Assembly (NCBI GenBank): GCA_050245975.1
Contig: JBFWWW010000002.1
Span: forward strand, 1 to 54,295
Direction: 5' to 3'
DNA: 54,295 nucleotides
DNA from: JBFWWW01 sp050245975
GTDB taxonomy: Bacteria; Pseudomonadota; Alphaproteobacteria; Rhizobiales; Hyphomicrobiaceae
Both the position numbers and the translations under genes were made by a program. The number at the start of each line of letters is the position of its first letter. The stretch's first letter is position 1. Positions 43,703 through 53,400 of this stretch are shown here, piece after piece. Below the pieces are notes generated by a model, which saw only the letters and a program-made list of their open reading frames with translations, made no database searches and was not told where the DNA came from.

Positions 43703-44159
43703 GACAACTCTCCCAATTGGACAAAACGCCGCCCGAGGCGGCAGTTCATGCTTGGGCCGCGGCCCCTGAGCAGCTGAACTGTCGTCACCCTACGCTTGGG
43801 CTTTTAAAGTCAAGTTAAAATAATAGGGCGCGCAAACGGAGATTTTGACCTATCTCGATCTTCCAACAATGTAATTAATGGAACATGAATACAAATATAT
43901 ACTCAGCAATACATCAGTTTAAGCAATTTATATCGGGCCGAACGACTGAATAGGGCTGAATAGTTGGGTAAACGCCCGGTTTCTGTCCGGTCCTCGATCG
44001 TATAAAGGACCCGCCTCTACAAGGCCTGCCCCCGCGTGACCCAGGCCTCTGCGCCACGATCGGCGCGAACCGCTCCGGAGCGAGGCGTCCGTTTGCAGTT
44101 CTTTCATCATTTGGCGCGCAAAGTACCGGCGAACCACTGTTTCCGTCCAAGGGTCGACC
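43703..44159. other. AT-rich divergent promoter region of the pilus locus
   Basis: This 457-bp region between the divergent flp and pilus N-domain genes contains no gene that I see. It has a clearly AT-rich island (about 43800-43935), the least GC-rich stretch of the right half of the window. Candidate -10 boxes are TATACT (43898-43903, plus strand, towards the N-domain gene) and TATTAT on the minus strand (plus 43820-43825, towards flp). Neither has a convincing -35. The length suggests room for regulator binding. Confidence 0.6.
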
Positions 44160-44678
44160 ATGTCCGCTCTCAATATTTCCGGCGCCTCCTGGAGCCGTAT
44201 CGTGCTGGCCGCCTCGCTTGGTGCCGCTTCCCTTGTTGCAGCGGCGGCGCTCGCCACCTCGTCGGCCCGGGCTGAAGATCTGATCGTGAAGTATGACCAA
44301 TCGCAGCTTCTGCGCCTGTCGCGGCCGGCGTCGGAGGTCATCATCGGCAACCCCGCCATCGCGGACGTGTCCGTGCAGGCCGGCAACCTGCTGGTCGTCA
44401 CCGGCAAGACCTTCGGCATCACCAACATCATCGCGCTCGATGCCGATCGCAATGTGATCCAGGACCAGCGGGTGCTGGTAAAGCGTGACGACGTGCGCGT
44501 CGTCAATCTGCAGCGCGGCCTGCAACGGCAGTCCTACAACTGCACGCCGCAGTGCAACCCGTCCATCACCGTCGGTGACGACGTGGAGTACTTCCAGCGC
44601 ATTACCAGCGCCTCGGAGAAGAAGATCGGCTTCTCCGAGCGGGCAGCCGATGCGGGCACCCAGACCGGCAATCAGTAA
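44160..44678 (+). CDS. Pilus assembly N-terminal domain protein (CpaC-like fragment)
   Basis: The 172-aa exported protein has a signal peptide ending A-R-A-E-D, then one secretin-type pilus N domain: Y-D-Q-S-Q-L-L-R-L, P-A-I-A-D-V-S-V, T-G-K-T-F-G-I-T-N-I. It has a short C-terminal region with C-T-P-Q-C but no secretin domain. It is a stand-alone relative of the CpaC N-terminus and probably an accessory of the pilus outer-membrane complex. ATG 44160 is the start. It is divergent from flp. Confidence 0.88.
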   Translation: MSALNISGASWSRIVLAASLGAASLVAAAALATSSARAEDLIVKYDQSQLLRLSRPASEVIIGNPAIADVSVQAGNLLVVTGKTFGITNIIALDADRNVIQDQRVLVKRDDVRVVNLQRGLQRQSYNCTPQCNPSITVGDDVEYFQRITSASEKKIGFSERAADAGTQTGNQ

Positions 44679-44882
44679 TGTGAGGCTCGAGGAGCAGGCC
44701 AACAGCCTGCTTTCCATCGCGGCATGCGATCCCTCAAAATCGCATCAAACACATTTTAACCGGCAACAAACTTTCTAAAGGCTTTTACAGAATATTCACG
44801 CCTGCGCGCCGATAAATGAGGCTGAGGGCGAGTGCTGCATGCGCTCAGACGCCCGTCTTGTTTTGCGTAAGGACGCGGGGAC

Positions 44883-45482
44883 ATGGTTCTTTGCACCCAA
44901 AAGGCCGCCGGCTGGCTTTGCTCCGCAGCGCGCCGGTTTGCCGCTCGCTTTTCACGAAATACGTCGGGTTTCACCGCGATCGAATTCGCCGCGGTGTCGA
45001 TGCCGTTCGTGCTGCTGATCTTCGGCATCATCTCCGTCTGCCTCTTCTTCTTCACGACTTTCGCGCTCGAGAATGCGGTCTGGCAGGCTTCGCGCACGGT
45101 GCGCACGGGCCAGTTCCAGAATGGCGCCGGTGCTTACGCGAGCATGACGGCCGATCAGAAGAAGGCCGCCTTCAAGGCCGCCGTCTGCAATCTGGCTCCG
45201 AGTTTCGTTGACTGCGCCGGCCGCGTGCGCGTGATGATGCAGGCCCGCAGCGACTTCAACGGCATCGCGGAGCCCGACTGCCTCAATGCCGGCAACCTCA
45301 TCGACGAAGCGGCCGCCGGCGCAAATTTCGATGCCGGCAGCGCGAGCTCCGTCGTCCTCGTTACAGCCTGCTACGCCTGGCAGTTCGGCGGCCACCTGCC
45401 TTTCATGCACATGGGCAAGATGGCGGATGGATCGCTCCTCATCCAGGCATCGGCGGCATTCCGCAGCGAACCGTACAACTAA
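44883..45482 (+). CDS. tadE: TadE/TadG-family pseudopilin
   Basis: This 199-aa protein has a basic N-terminus of about 27 residues, then T-S-G-F-T-A-I-E-F-A-A-V-S-M-P-F-V and a long hydrophobic helix with the Glu at position 5 after the cut site, as in CpaA-processed pseudopilins. The extracellular C-terminal part has five Cys. ATG 44883 has AAGGA 9 nt upstream. It forms a plus-strand arm with the following TadG-like gene. The E/G assignment is by order and size only. Confidence 0.85.
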   Translation: MVLCTQKAAGWLCSAARRFAARFSRNTSGFTAIEFAAVSMPFVLLIFGIISVCLFFFTTFALENAVWQASRTVRTGQFQNGAGAYASMTADQKKAAFKAAVCNLAPSFVDCAGRVRVMMQARSDFNGIAEPDCLNAGNLIDEAAAGANFDAGSASSVVLVTACYAWQFGGHLPFMHMGKMADGSLLIQASAAFRSEPYN

Positions 45483-45531
45483 GCCCGATCCGCGACTGCC
45501 ACAGCGCAAGCGAACAGCACGAGACAACGCC

Positions 45532-46182
45532 ATGCACATGACCGGGCCGAGAACAATGACGAAGCGCCTCGCAGCTCGGGCGCGTGCGTTCGCCGATCGC
45601 TACTCGCACAGCACGGACGGTGTTGCCGCCCTCGAGTTCGCGCTCATCGTCCCGATCATGTTCTTCATGTTCGTCGGCGCCATAGAAATGAGTCAGGCCA
45701 TCACCGTCGATCGCCGCGTGAGCCAGGTGGCAAGCTCGACGGCGGATCTCATCGCGCGCGCCGAAAAGGAAATTCAGGAAAACGAAGTCAACGACATCAT
45801 GAAGATCGGCGGCTACATCCTGAAGCCGTATGCCGAGGGTCCGGTGATCATCACCGTGCGCAACGTGACGTCGTCGCCGACCAACGCCCTGGACACCAAA
45901 GAGACCTGGCGCTGCGTCTACAGCGGACTGACCAAGAGCCAGACCTGCTCCTGCGTGAACCAGACCTTCAACATCCCTGCCGGGCTGGTCGGGACCAACG
46001 ACAGCGTCGTGGTTTCGGAAGCGACCTACGACTACCGGCCGTTGATCTACGACTATTTCCTCAGCCGCCGCATGACCTCGGGGCCCGCAGGTCCCGGCAC
46101 ATATCGCTTCAGCGAACGGATCCATCTGAAGCCCCGGTCTCAGGCGGCGAAGCTCAAATTCGCCAACGGCACGACCTGCTGA
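45532..46182 (+). CDS. tadG: TadE/TadG-family pseudopilin (second)
   Basis: The 216-aa protein has a basic leader of about 30 residues and the pseudopilin segment D-G-V-A-A-L-E-F-A-L-I-V-P-I-M-F-F-M-F-V-G. A beta-rich extracellular part has a C-x-C pair in S-Q-T-C-S-C-V and a Cys at the very end. It is shorter than classical TadG with a VWA domain and is really a TadE-like pseudopilin. ATG 45532 is used; ATG 45538 is also possible. It lies 50 bp after the first pseudopilin gene. Confidence 0.83.
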   Translation: MHMTGPRTMTKRLAARARAFADRYSHSTDGVAALEFALIVPIMFFMFVGAIEMSQAITVDRRVSQVASSTADLIARAEKEIQENEVNDIMKIGGYILKPYAEGPVIITVRNVTSSPTNALDTKETWRCVYSGLTKSQTCSCVNQTFNIPAGLVGTNDSVVVSEATYDYRPLIYDYFLSRRMTSGPAGPGTYRFSERIHLKPRSQAAKLKFANGTTC

Positions 46183-46218
46183 CGGCCGGCTGGCCCAGGC
46201 AACGGCTGTCTTTCCGCC

Positions 46219-46242
46219 CTGCAAATACCGTTTCGTTTGCAG
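46219..46242. promoter_or_regulatory. Candidate TetR operator (inverted repeat)
   Basis: CTGCAAA (46219-46225) and TTTGCAG (46236-46242) form a perfect 7-bp inverted repeat with a 10-bp spacer, 69 bp before the TetR gene start. Size and place suit autoregulation. A terminator of the pilus arm is the alternative. Confidence 0.35.
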
Positions 46243-46310
46243 AACCTGTCCGCTTGCTCATATGCTCGGCAGACCGGCTCCATTCCGAGCCATCAGCGCG
46301 CGGATCAGCT

Positions 46311-46922
46311 ATGGGACGCAGGTCGATACATACCGCACAGCAGCTTCGCGAGCTGATCCTCGACGCTGCCCAGGACATTATCGAGACGGATGGATTGGCG
46401 GGGCTTTCGGCGCGCGAAATTGCGCGACGCATCGGATACTCCCCGGGCACCATCTACAATATCTTTGAAAACCTCGATGACGTTGTCCTGCACGTCGAGG
46501 CCCGCGTGCTCGACGCGCTCGAAGCGCGCCTCGGCGAAATCGTTGCCGATCCCGACAACGCCGGCAAGGTGCAGCGTCTCGCTCAAGCCTATCTCGCCTT
46601 CACGCACGAGAAGCCGAAGTTGTGGAACCTGCTGTTCGAGCATCACATGCCGACCGGCGCGGACCTTCCTGCCTGGTACCAGCAGAAGCTGGAGGGGCTG
46701 CTCGCGCGCGTGGAGGAGGCTCTTGCCGCCGCGTTCCCTGCCAACAGCGAAGTCGACCGCCGTCGCGCGGCGCGCGTACTATGGGCCGGCGTACACGGCA
46801 TCACCTCGCTGTCCACCGCCGACAAGCTGTCGATCGTGTCGGCGGAAGGGGCAACGCGCCTCGTCGACGATCTCGTGGGCACATATCTGGCGGGTCTCGC
46901 GCCGGCGCCGCAACGCGCCTGA
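46311..46922 (+). CDS. TetR/AcrR-family transcriptional regulator
   Basis: The 203-aa protein has an N-terminal helix-turn-helix (about residues 10-55) with I-L-D-A-A-Q-D-I-I and L-S-A-R-E-I-A-R-R-I-G-Y-S-P-G-T-I-Y-N-I-F. A helical ligand/dimer domain follows that resembles the WHG-type C-terminal domain. The ligand is unknown. ATG 46311 was chosen as it places the HTH at the usual distance. No efflux or enzyme gene is divergent or downstream, so its targets may be elsewhere. A 7-bp inverted repeat upstream may be its operator. Confidence 0.9.
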   Translation: MGRRSIHTAQQLRELILDAAQDIIETDGLAGLSAREIARRIGYSPGTIYNIFENLDDVVLHVEARVLDALEARLGEIVADPDNAGKVQRLAQAYLAFTHEKPKLWNLLFEHHMPTGADLPAWYQQKLEGLLARVEEALAAAFPANSEVDRRRAARVLWAGVHGITSLSTADKLSIVSAEGATRLVDDLVGTYLAGLAPAPQRA

Positions 46923-46934
46923 TATCGTCAGGCG
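46916..46934. terminator. Hairpin between convergent tetR and mutY
   Basis: CGCCTGA (46916-46922) pairs perfectly with TCAGGCG (46928-46934) around a 5-nt loop. It includes the tetR stop codon and has no U-run, so it is a weak candidate. Confidence 0.4.
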
Positions 46935-46949
46935 GCACGCCTCGATACG

Positions 46950-48050
46950 TTAGGCATCCATCGCGTGCGCGAGAACCTTGCGCATGACGCTCGGCACCGC
47001 GCGGGCGTGCAGGTCGCGTCGCGATACCCACTCGCACCGTTCCGGCTCCGCCCACAGATTGAGCGACGTATCGACCGGCACCAGGGCGCGCTGCACGGCA
47101 AGCTCCAGGCGGAAATGCGTGAACGTGTGCGACACGAGGCCCGGCACCTCCCACCAGCTGCCGGGCAGCGGCGTGGCACGGCGCGCGGCGGCCTTGTCCG
47201 GCATCTTGTCGGCCCAGACGGTCGATGGCGTCTCCAGCATTCCGCCCAGCAACCCCGCATCCGGCCTGCGCCTGAGCAGCACGGCGCCGTCCTCCCGCAA
47301 CGCTACGAAGGCAACGCCGAAGCGAACCGGTCGCACGGGCTTTGCCGCCCGCGCCGGCAATGTCGCCTGGATACCCCTTGCATGTGCCGCGCAGTCGGTC
47401 TGAACAGGGCAAACGAGACAGGACGGCCGCTTCGGCGTGCAGATGGTGGCGCCAAGATCCATCAGGGCCTGCGCGAAATCTCCCGCGCCCCGCGTGGGCG
47501 TCAAGGTGGCGGCCAGTGCCCGCAACTCCGGCTTGGCCTGGGGCAGAGGTCGCGTGACGCAGAACAGCCGCGCCGTGACGCGCTCGATATTGCCATCGAC
47601 AGGCGTCGCCTTGGCGCCGAAGGCAATCGCGGCGATGGCAGCAGCGGTGTAAGGGCCGATACCCGGCAACGTGAGCAGCTCTTTTTCGGTCTCCGGAAAG
47701 CGCCCGCCGTGGTCGCGCACCACCGTGATCGCGCAGGCATGCAGATTGCGCGCGCGCGTGTAGTAGCCAAGCCCCGCCCACATCGCGAGGACATCGTTGA
47801 GGTCAGCCTCGGCGAGCTTTTCCACCGCAGGCCAGCGCGCCAGGAACTTTGCGAAATACGGGATCGCTGCTTTGACTGTCGTCTGCTGCAGCATGATCTC
47901 CGAGAGCCAGACCTTGTAGGAGTCCGGCCGCCCCCGAGCCTGGCGCCATGGGAGGTCGCGGCGTTCGCGCCGGTACCAGTCGAGCAACGACGCGACGGTA
48001 TCCGGACCGGCAGGCCGGAGAGGCAGTTGCTTTCTTGCCACAGCGGCCAT
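46950..48050 (-). CDS. mutY: A/G-specific adenine DNA glycosylase
   Basis: This 366-aa base-excision repair enzyme removes A opposite 8-oxoG. It has D-L-P-W-R, the catalytic-region motif S-E-I-M-L-Q-Q-T-T-V, the HhH L-P-G-I-G-P-Y-T-A-A-A with nearby catalytic Asp in V-D-G-N, a [4Fe-4S] loop C-x6-C-x2-C-x5-C near residue 200, and the C-terminal 8-oxoG-sensing domain with S-H-T-F-T-H-F. The length is normal. ATG 48050 was chosen for GAGG 8 nt upstream; a GTG 19 codons earlier is possible. It is divergent from the DUF721 gene. Confidence 0.96.
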   Translation of the reverse strand: MAAVARKQLPLRPAGPDTVASLLDWYRRERRDLPWRQARGRPDSYKVWLSEIMLQQTTVKAAIPYFAKFLARWPAVEKLAEADLNDVLAMWAGLGYYTRARNLHACAITVVRDHGGRFPETEKELLTLPGIGPYTAAAIAAIAFGAKATPVDGNIERVTARLFCVTRPLPQAKPELRALAATLTPTRGAGDFAQALMDLGATICTPKRPSCLVCPVQTDCAAHARGIQATLPARAAKPVRPVRFGVAFVALREDGAVLLRRRPDAGLLGGMLETPSTVWADKMPDKAAARRATPLPGSWWEVPGLVSHTFTHFRLELAVQRALVPVDTSLNLWAEPERCEWVSRRDLHARAVPSVMRKVLAHAMDA

Positions 48051-48151
48051 GCGGGCCTCGTCGGGCTTCGTGTGCGGCTCACTGCGGCCGGAGCACGAAT
48101 CAGCCACACCATGTTAGGTGCGGTCGACAGCGTTGCAAACGGGGTGGGTTC

Positions 48152-48715
48152 ATGTCGGGCAAGGCGGGCGCGAAACAACGGCCACGGACAGCGGTCGCAC
48201 CGGCAAATCGCGGATTTTTCGGCGGCCCCCGGGCTCTTGGAAGCCTTCTGCCGCAATTGACGCGCGCCGCCTTTGAAAAGCATGGCTTCGCAGCCGCCGC
48301 GCTGATCACGGACTGGGCGCACATTGTCGGGCGCGAGGTCGCCCAATCGACGCAGCCGGAACGCCTGAAATGGCCGCGTCCACCCCTTGTACGCGGTGAA
48401 TCCCCGGACGCACCGGGACGCGGCAGCGCGACGCTTGTTCTCCGTGTCGATCCCGCCCGCGCCATGGATGTTCAGTATGCCAGCCGGCAGATCATCGAGC
48501 GCATCAATGCCTATTTCGGCTATGCGGCGGTCGCCGACATCCGCATCCATCAGGGCGACATAGCGCCGGCGCGCCCTGTTTCCTCGCCGCGCAGGGCCCT
48601 GCCCCGATCGGTCGCGCGTGCCGATGACATCGGCGGCATCGCGGACACGCCCCTGCGCGATGCCCTGGCGCGGCTGGCGGTGGGCGTGCGCGCGGGTCGG
48701 CTCACGACGGTGTGA
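48152..48715 (+). CDS. DUF721 (DciA-like) protein
   Basis: The 187-aa protein has a DUF721 core: W-A-H-I-V-G-R-E-V-A near 55, L-V-L-R-V-D-P-A near 92 and I-I-E-R-I-N-A-Y-F-G-Y near 110. An alphaproteobacterial C-terminal extension follows. DciA proteins of this family load or assist the DnaB helicase at replication start in bacteria lacking DnaC, and that role is inferred here from family. ATG 48152 is the start. It is divergent from mutY and precedes the DsbA-like pair and smc, an order common in Hyphomicrobiales. Confidence 0.85.
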   Translation: MSGKAGAKQRPRTAVAPANRGFFGGPRALGSLLPQLTRAAFEKHGFAAAALITDWAHIVGREVAQSTQPERLKWPRPPLVRGESPDAPGRGSATLVLRVDPARAMDVQYASRQIIERINAYFGYAAVADIRIHQGDIAPARPVSSPRRALPRSVARADDIGGIADTPLRDALARLAVGVRAGRLTTV

Positions 48716-48840
48716 CCCGCTCGCCACGGCTTTCCGTTGCAGCGTGGCCGGATTTTGCCTTATTGCAGCGATGAGCAGTGTGCTATCGCAGCGACGCACG
48801 GTTGCGCGGTGATCGTGCGACCGCAGGCGAGGAGAAGGGC

Positions 48841-49521
48841 GTGACGAAACTTGCTGATTCGCTGATGTTTTCGCGGCGTAGGTTGCTTGGTGTCTCGGCC
48901 GCCGGCGCAGCCCTGTCGCTGCTGCCAGGCGTCGCACTTGCCCAGCGCCGCCCACCGCCGCCTGCCGAAGTTTCGGTCGATGAGCTGATGAAGCCCGGCC
49001 CCCTCCCCGAGATGGTGATGGGCAAGGCCGATGCCCCCGTCACCGTCGTCGAATACGCCTCGATGACCTGCAGCCACTGCGCACATTTCCACAACACCGT
49101 GCTGCCGAAGTTCAAGGAAAAATACATCGATACCGGCAAGGTGCGGCTGGTGCTGCGGGAATTTCCGCTCGATGATCTCGCCGCAGCGGCATTCATGCTG
49201 GCGCGGTGCGCCGGCGGCGACAAGACGCTGCCACTCATCGACGCCCTGTTCGAAAAACAGGACAATTGGGCCTTTGTGCGCGGCAATCCCGTGCCCGAGC
49301 TGTTCAAGTTCGCCAAGCAGGCCGGCTTCACCCAGGAAGCCTTCGACAAGTGCCTGACGGATCAGAAGCTGCTCGACGAGATCACATCGATCCGCAAGAC
49401 GGCGAGCGAGAAGTTCGGCGTCAACGCGACGCCCACCTTCTTCATCAACGGCAAGCGGCTGCGCGGCGCGCCGACGCTTGAGGAATTCGACAAGGTGCTT
49501 GAGCCGATCCTCAAGAGCTAG
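48841..49521 (+). CDS. DsbA-family thiol oxidoreductase, Tat-type signal
   Basis: The 226-aa protein has an N-terminal S-R-R-R-L-L-G-V-S, a twin-arginine motif followed by a moderate hydrophobic stretch, so Tat export is likely. The thioredoxin fold has the active site C-S-H-C (77-80) and the cis-Pro loop A-T-P-T-F-F. It is close to DsbA/ScsC-like thioredoxin_4 proteins that oxidise periplasmic thiols. GTG 48841 was chosen for the strong GAGGAG region just upstream. It lies 8 nt before a paralogous lipoprotein, and the shared P-L-P-E-M motif before the fold shows tandem duplication. Confidence 0.9.
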   Translation: MTKLADSLMFSRRRLLGVSAAGAALSLLPGVALAQRRPPPPAEVSVDELMKPGPLPEMVMGKADAPVTVVEYASMTCSHCAHFHNTVLPKFKEKYIDTGKVRLVLREFPLDDLAAAAFMLARCAGGDKTLPLIDALFEKQDNWAFVRGNPVPELFKFAKQAGFTQEAFDKCLTDQKLLDEITSIRKTASEKFGVNATPTFFINGKRLRGAPTLEEFDKVLEPILKS

Positions 49522-49529
49522 GACCGATC

Positions 49530-50324
49530 GTGCGCGCTTTTCTGACTTCATTGGCTCTGAGCGGCAGTCTTGCGCTGGCCGCCTGTTCCGGCGATCCACC
49601 GACGCTACCCGGCATGACCACCGGCGCGACGGTCGACACGTCGATCGCCTATGCCGGCGGGTCGACGCCCGACAAGGCCGGCTTCAACCCCTTCTCCAGC
49701 GCGCCGGAGACGGCCACCGGCGGGCGCGAGGTCATCGTCAACCCCAGTGTTGCAGAGGTCATGCAGACGGGGCCGCTGCCCGAGATGTCGTGGGGGCGCA
49801 AGGACGCCCCGGTCACCCTCATCAAGTATGCCTCGCTGACCTGCCCCTACTGCCGCAAGTTCCAGCTCGAGACCTTCCCGCAGCTCAAGCGCGAGTACAT
49901 CGACACCGGCAAGGTTCGCTTCATCATCCGCGAGTTCCCGATCGGCAAGTCGTCGGGCACCGCCACCATCGCCCTGCGCTGCGCTCCGCCCGACAAGTAC
50001 CTGACACTGTATGAGAAATTCCTGTCTCAGCAGTCTTCCTGGGTATCCCAGGAGGTGCGCACCGATGCCATCTTCAAGGTTGCCGCGCAGGTGGGGATGA
50101 CGCGTGCGCAGTTTGACTCGTGTCTGCAGAATCGCGCCATGATCGACGGGCTCAGCTGGATCAAGGATCGTGGGCGCAAGCTCGGTGTGATCGGGACGCC
50201 GAACTTCTTCGTCAACGGCAGGCTGGTGAAGTCGGTGATCGGCATGAAGGAGATCCACGAGCTGGTGGATCCGCTCCTTGCAGGTCGTGTCGCCGCCACG
50301 GGCAGCGCCGCAAGCGCGCAATAG
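49530..50324 (+). CDS. DsbA-family thiol oxidoreductase, lipoprotein
   Basis: The 264-aa paralogue of the preceding gene has a lipobox L-A-A-C (Cys19) instead of a Tat signal and a linker of about 50 residues. G-P-L-P-E-M and the thioredoxin fold follow, with C-P-Y-C (105-108) and cis-Pro loop G-T-P-N-F-F. The CPYC active site matches classical DsbA-like or GrxA-like redox tuning, whereas the partner has CSHC. It is anchored to a membrane facing the periplasm. GTG 49530 is the start. It is followed by smc after about 100 bp. Confidence 0.9.
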   Translation: MRAFLTSLALSGSLALAACSGDPPTLPGMTTGATVDTSIAYAGGSTPDKAGFNPFSSAPETATGGREVIVNPSVAEVMQTGPLPEMSWGRKDAPVTLIKYASLTCPYCRKFQLETFPQLKREYIDTGKVRFIIREFPIGKSSGTATIALRCAPPDKYLTLYEKFLSQQSSWVSQEVRTDAIFKVAAQVGMTRAQFDSCLQNRAMIDGLSWIKDRGRKLGVIGTPNFFVNGRLVKSVIGMKEIHELVDPLLAGRVAATGSAASAQ

Positions 50325-50423
50325 CCTGCCGCTTCACGCCAGCGCCTCCGTCACCGATCCGCCGGGCCATGGCTCGCGGCTTTGCCGCATCAGGTGTTCG
50401 CGCATCCAAGGGGGTCGCGCCGC

Positions 50424-53400
50424 ATGCACATCAACCGGCTTCGGCTGCTTGGCTTCAAATCGTTCGTCGAGCCGACCGAACTCGTGATCGAGCGCGGCCT
50501 GACGGGCGTCGTCGGCCCGAACGGCTGCGGCAAGTCGAACCTGCTCGAAGCCCTGCGCTGGGTGATGGGCGAGACATCCCACAAGAGCATGCGAGCGTCG
50601 TCGATGGACGACGTGATCTTCTCCGGAACCAACAATCGCCCGGCGCGCAACAGCGCCGAGGTCACGATCTTCATCGACAATAGCGACCGCAAGGCGCCGG
50701 CCGAGTTCAACGACAACGATATGCTCGAGGTCACGCGCCGCATCGAGCGCGAGGCTGGCTCTGCCTACCGCATCAACGGGCGCGAGGCTCGGGCGCGCGA
50801 GGTGCGCATCCTGTTCGAGGACGCCGCGACAGGCGCGCGCTCCCCGGCCCTGGTGCGCCAAGGCCAGATCGCCGAGCTCGTCAACGCCAAGCCGGAGCAG
50901 CGTCGCCGCATACTCGAGGACGCAGCCGGCATCGCCGGCCTGCACAGCCGCCGGCATGAGGCGGAGCTGCGCCTCAAGGCAGCCGACGCCAACCTCGCCC
51001 GCATCCACGATGTCCTGGGTCAGCTGAATTCCCAGGTTGAAAGCCTGAAGCGGCAGGCCCGGCAGGCGCGACGCTACAAGGAGATTTCCGCGGACATCCG
51101 CAAGGCCGAGGCGATCGTCTTCCATCTGAGCTGGCTGGAGGCACAAGCCGCCGTCGACAGCGAGGAAGCCGCGCTTGCTGCGGCACTGGAGAAAGTCGCC
51201 GCCGTGACGGCGACAGAGGCGGCGGCCGTCACGCTGGAGGCCCGGTGCGCCGAGCAGATTGCTCCCTGGCGCGAAAAGGAGGCCGAGCGCGCAGCCGCTC
51301 TCCACAGGCTCAGCGTCGAACGCGACAACTTTGAGCGCGAAGCCAAGCGCACCGCCGACCGGCAGGCCGAACTGGCAAGCCGCGTCGAGCAGCTCAAGTC
51401 CGACATCGCCCGCGAGGAAGCCTCGATCACGGAAGCCGCCGATGCGATAGCCCGGCTCGCCGAGGAGCAGGCGTCGATCGAGGAGACGACCGGCCTTGCC
51501 GCGGAATTCGAAAAGAAGGCGCTCGCAGCCTACGACGAGGCTCAGACCTCTCTTGGAGGGGCGGAAGCCAAGCTGTCCGAGCTGACGACTGCCGTGGCGG
51601 AAGACCGCGCCCGGCGCAAGAGCCTGCAGGCCCAGCGGGCGGAACGCAACGAGCAGGTCGCCAAGCTGCAGCGCCAGCTCATCGCTCTGGAAGCTCAGAC
51701 ACGCGAGATCATAGGGCGTGCGCCCGACGCGTCGAAGCTCAGGGAGACCGCCGAGCTTGCCGACCGTTTGGTGGCCGAGATCGCCGAGATCGAAGACCTC
51801 GCCGTCAAGGCCGAACAGCACACTGAGACGGCTGCGACCGCAGCCAAGGCGACAGCGGAAGCGGCAGCCGCCGCAACGCTTGCCGCCGGCCAGCTCAAGA
51901 CCGAGGTCGAAACCCTCGGCAAGGTCCTGCTGCCGGTCTCCGATTCCGACTATCCGCCCATCCTTGACCAAATCTCGCTCCCGCGAGGTTTCGAGATGGC
52001 GCTTGCCGCCGCGCTTGGCGACGATCTTGATGCGCCCGCGGTCGAGGACGCGCCCGTGCACTGGAAGCGCATTGGCGGCGATAGCGGCGACGCAGAGCTG
52101 CCGGACGGCGCCGAGGCTCTGCACCTCCACGTTTCCGGCCCGCCGGAGCTGAACCGCCGGCTGCGCCAGATCGGTCTCGTGCCGCGCGAGGACGGAGCGC
52201 GCCTGCAGATCCTCCTGGCGCCCGGCCAGCGGCTCGTTTCGCTTGAAGGCGACCTGTGGCGCTGGGACGGATTTGTCGCCGCAGCGCATGGCACGACAGC
52301 CGCCGCCGCACGCCTTGCCGAGCGCAATCGCATGGGCTCGCTCGAGGCCGAGGAGACGCTCGCCCGGACGGCCGCCGACACGGCAGCCCGCGCCGCCGCC
52401 GAAGCCGCGGCGCGCCATCAGGCGGCAGAGGCCGACGAGCGCCGTCTTCGTCAGCTCGGGCGCGAGGCTCAATCCAGGCTCGTGTCGGCCCGCGAAACGC
52501 TTACCGGCATGGAGCGCCAAGCCCGCGAAACGGAGTCCCGCCTCGCCGCGGTCACCGATGCGCGCGGGCGCATCGAGGAAACGCTGGCAGAGGCCACCGA
52601 AAAGCTCGACGAGCTGCAAACCGCGCTGAACGGGATGCCGCCGCCCGAGCCGCAGGAGGCGGAGCTCGCCTCGGTGCAAAAGATCGTGGCGGACCTGCGC
52701 ACCGCCGTCACCGATGCGCGCAGCGAGCTGCTGACGCTCGAGCGCGAGCATCGCGTGCGCACCGAGCGCCTTACAGCCATCGTCGTCGAGCGTGAGCGCT
52801 GGCAGTCGCGCAGCGCGGGGGCCACCCGGCAGATCGAGACGCTGAAGGTGCGCGCCACCGAAGCCGGATCGGAGCTGGCGGAGCTTGCCGACCTGCCGGC
52901 GAAGATCGCGGCGCAGCGCGGCAAGCTGCTGACGGAGCTGTCCACTGCGGAGGCCGCACGCCAGGAAGTGGCCGATCAGCTTGCGCTCGCCGAGACCGAA
53001 CACCGCAAGGCGGCACAGGACCTGCGGCTGGCACAGAACGCCGTCGCAAACGAGCGCGAGGCGCGCGCGCGGATCGAGACGCGCCTGGAGGGCGCCCGGG
53101 TCAGGCGCAGCGAGGAGGGGCGCAAGATCCGCGAAGCGCTCGATTGTGCACCCGACGGCTGCCTTGCCGTTGCGGGAATCGCTGCCGATGCAAAGCTGCC
53201 GCCGCTGCCCGAGATCTCCGCGAGCCTGACGCGCATGAAAGCCGACCGCGAGCGCCTCGGCGGCGTCAACCTGCAAGCCGACGACGAGCTGGTGCGCCTG
53301 TCCGAGCAGTTCACGGCTCTCGACGGCGAGCGCGCCGATGTGGAAGAAGCGATCTCGAAGCTGCGCAGCGGCATCAGCCAACTCAACCGCGAAGGACAGA

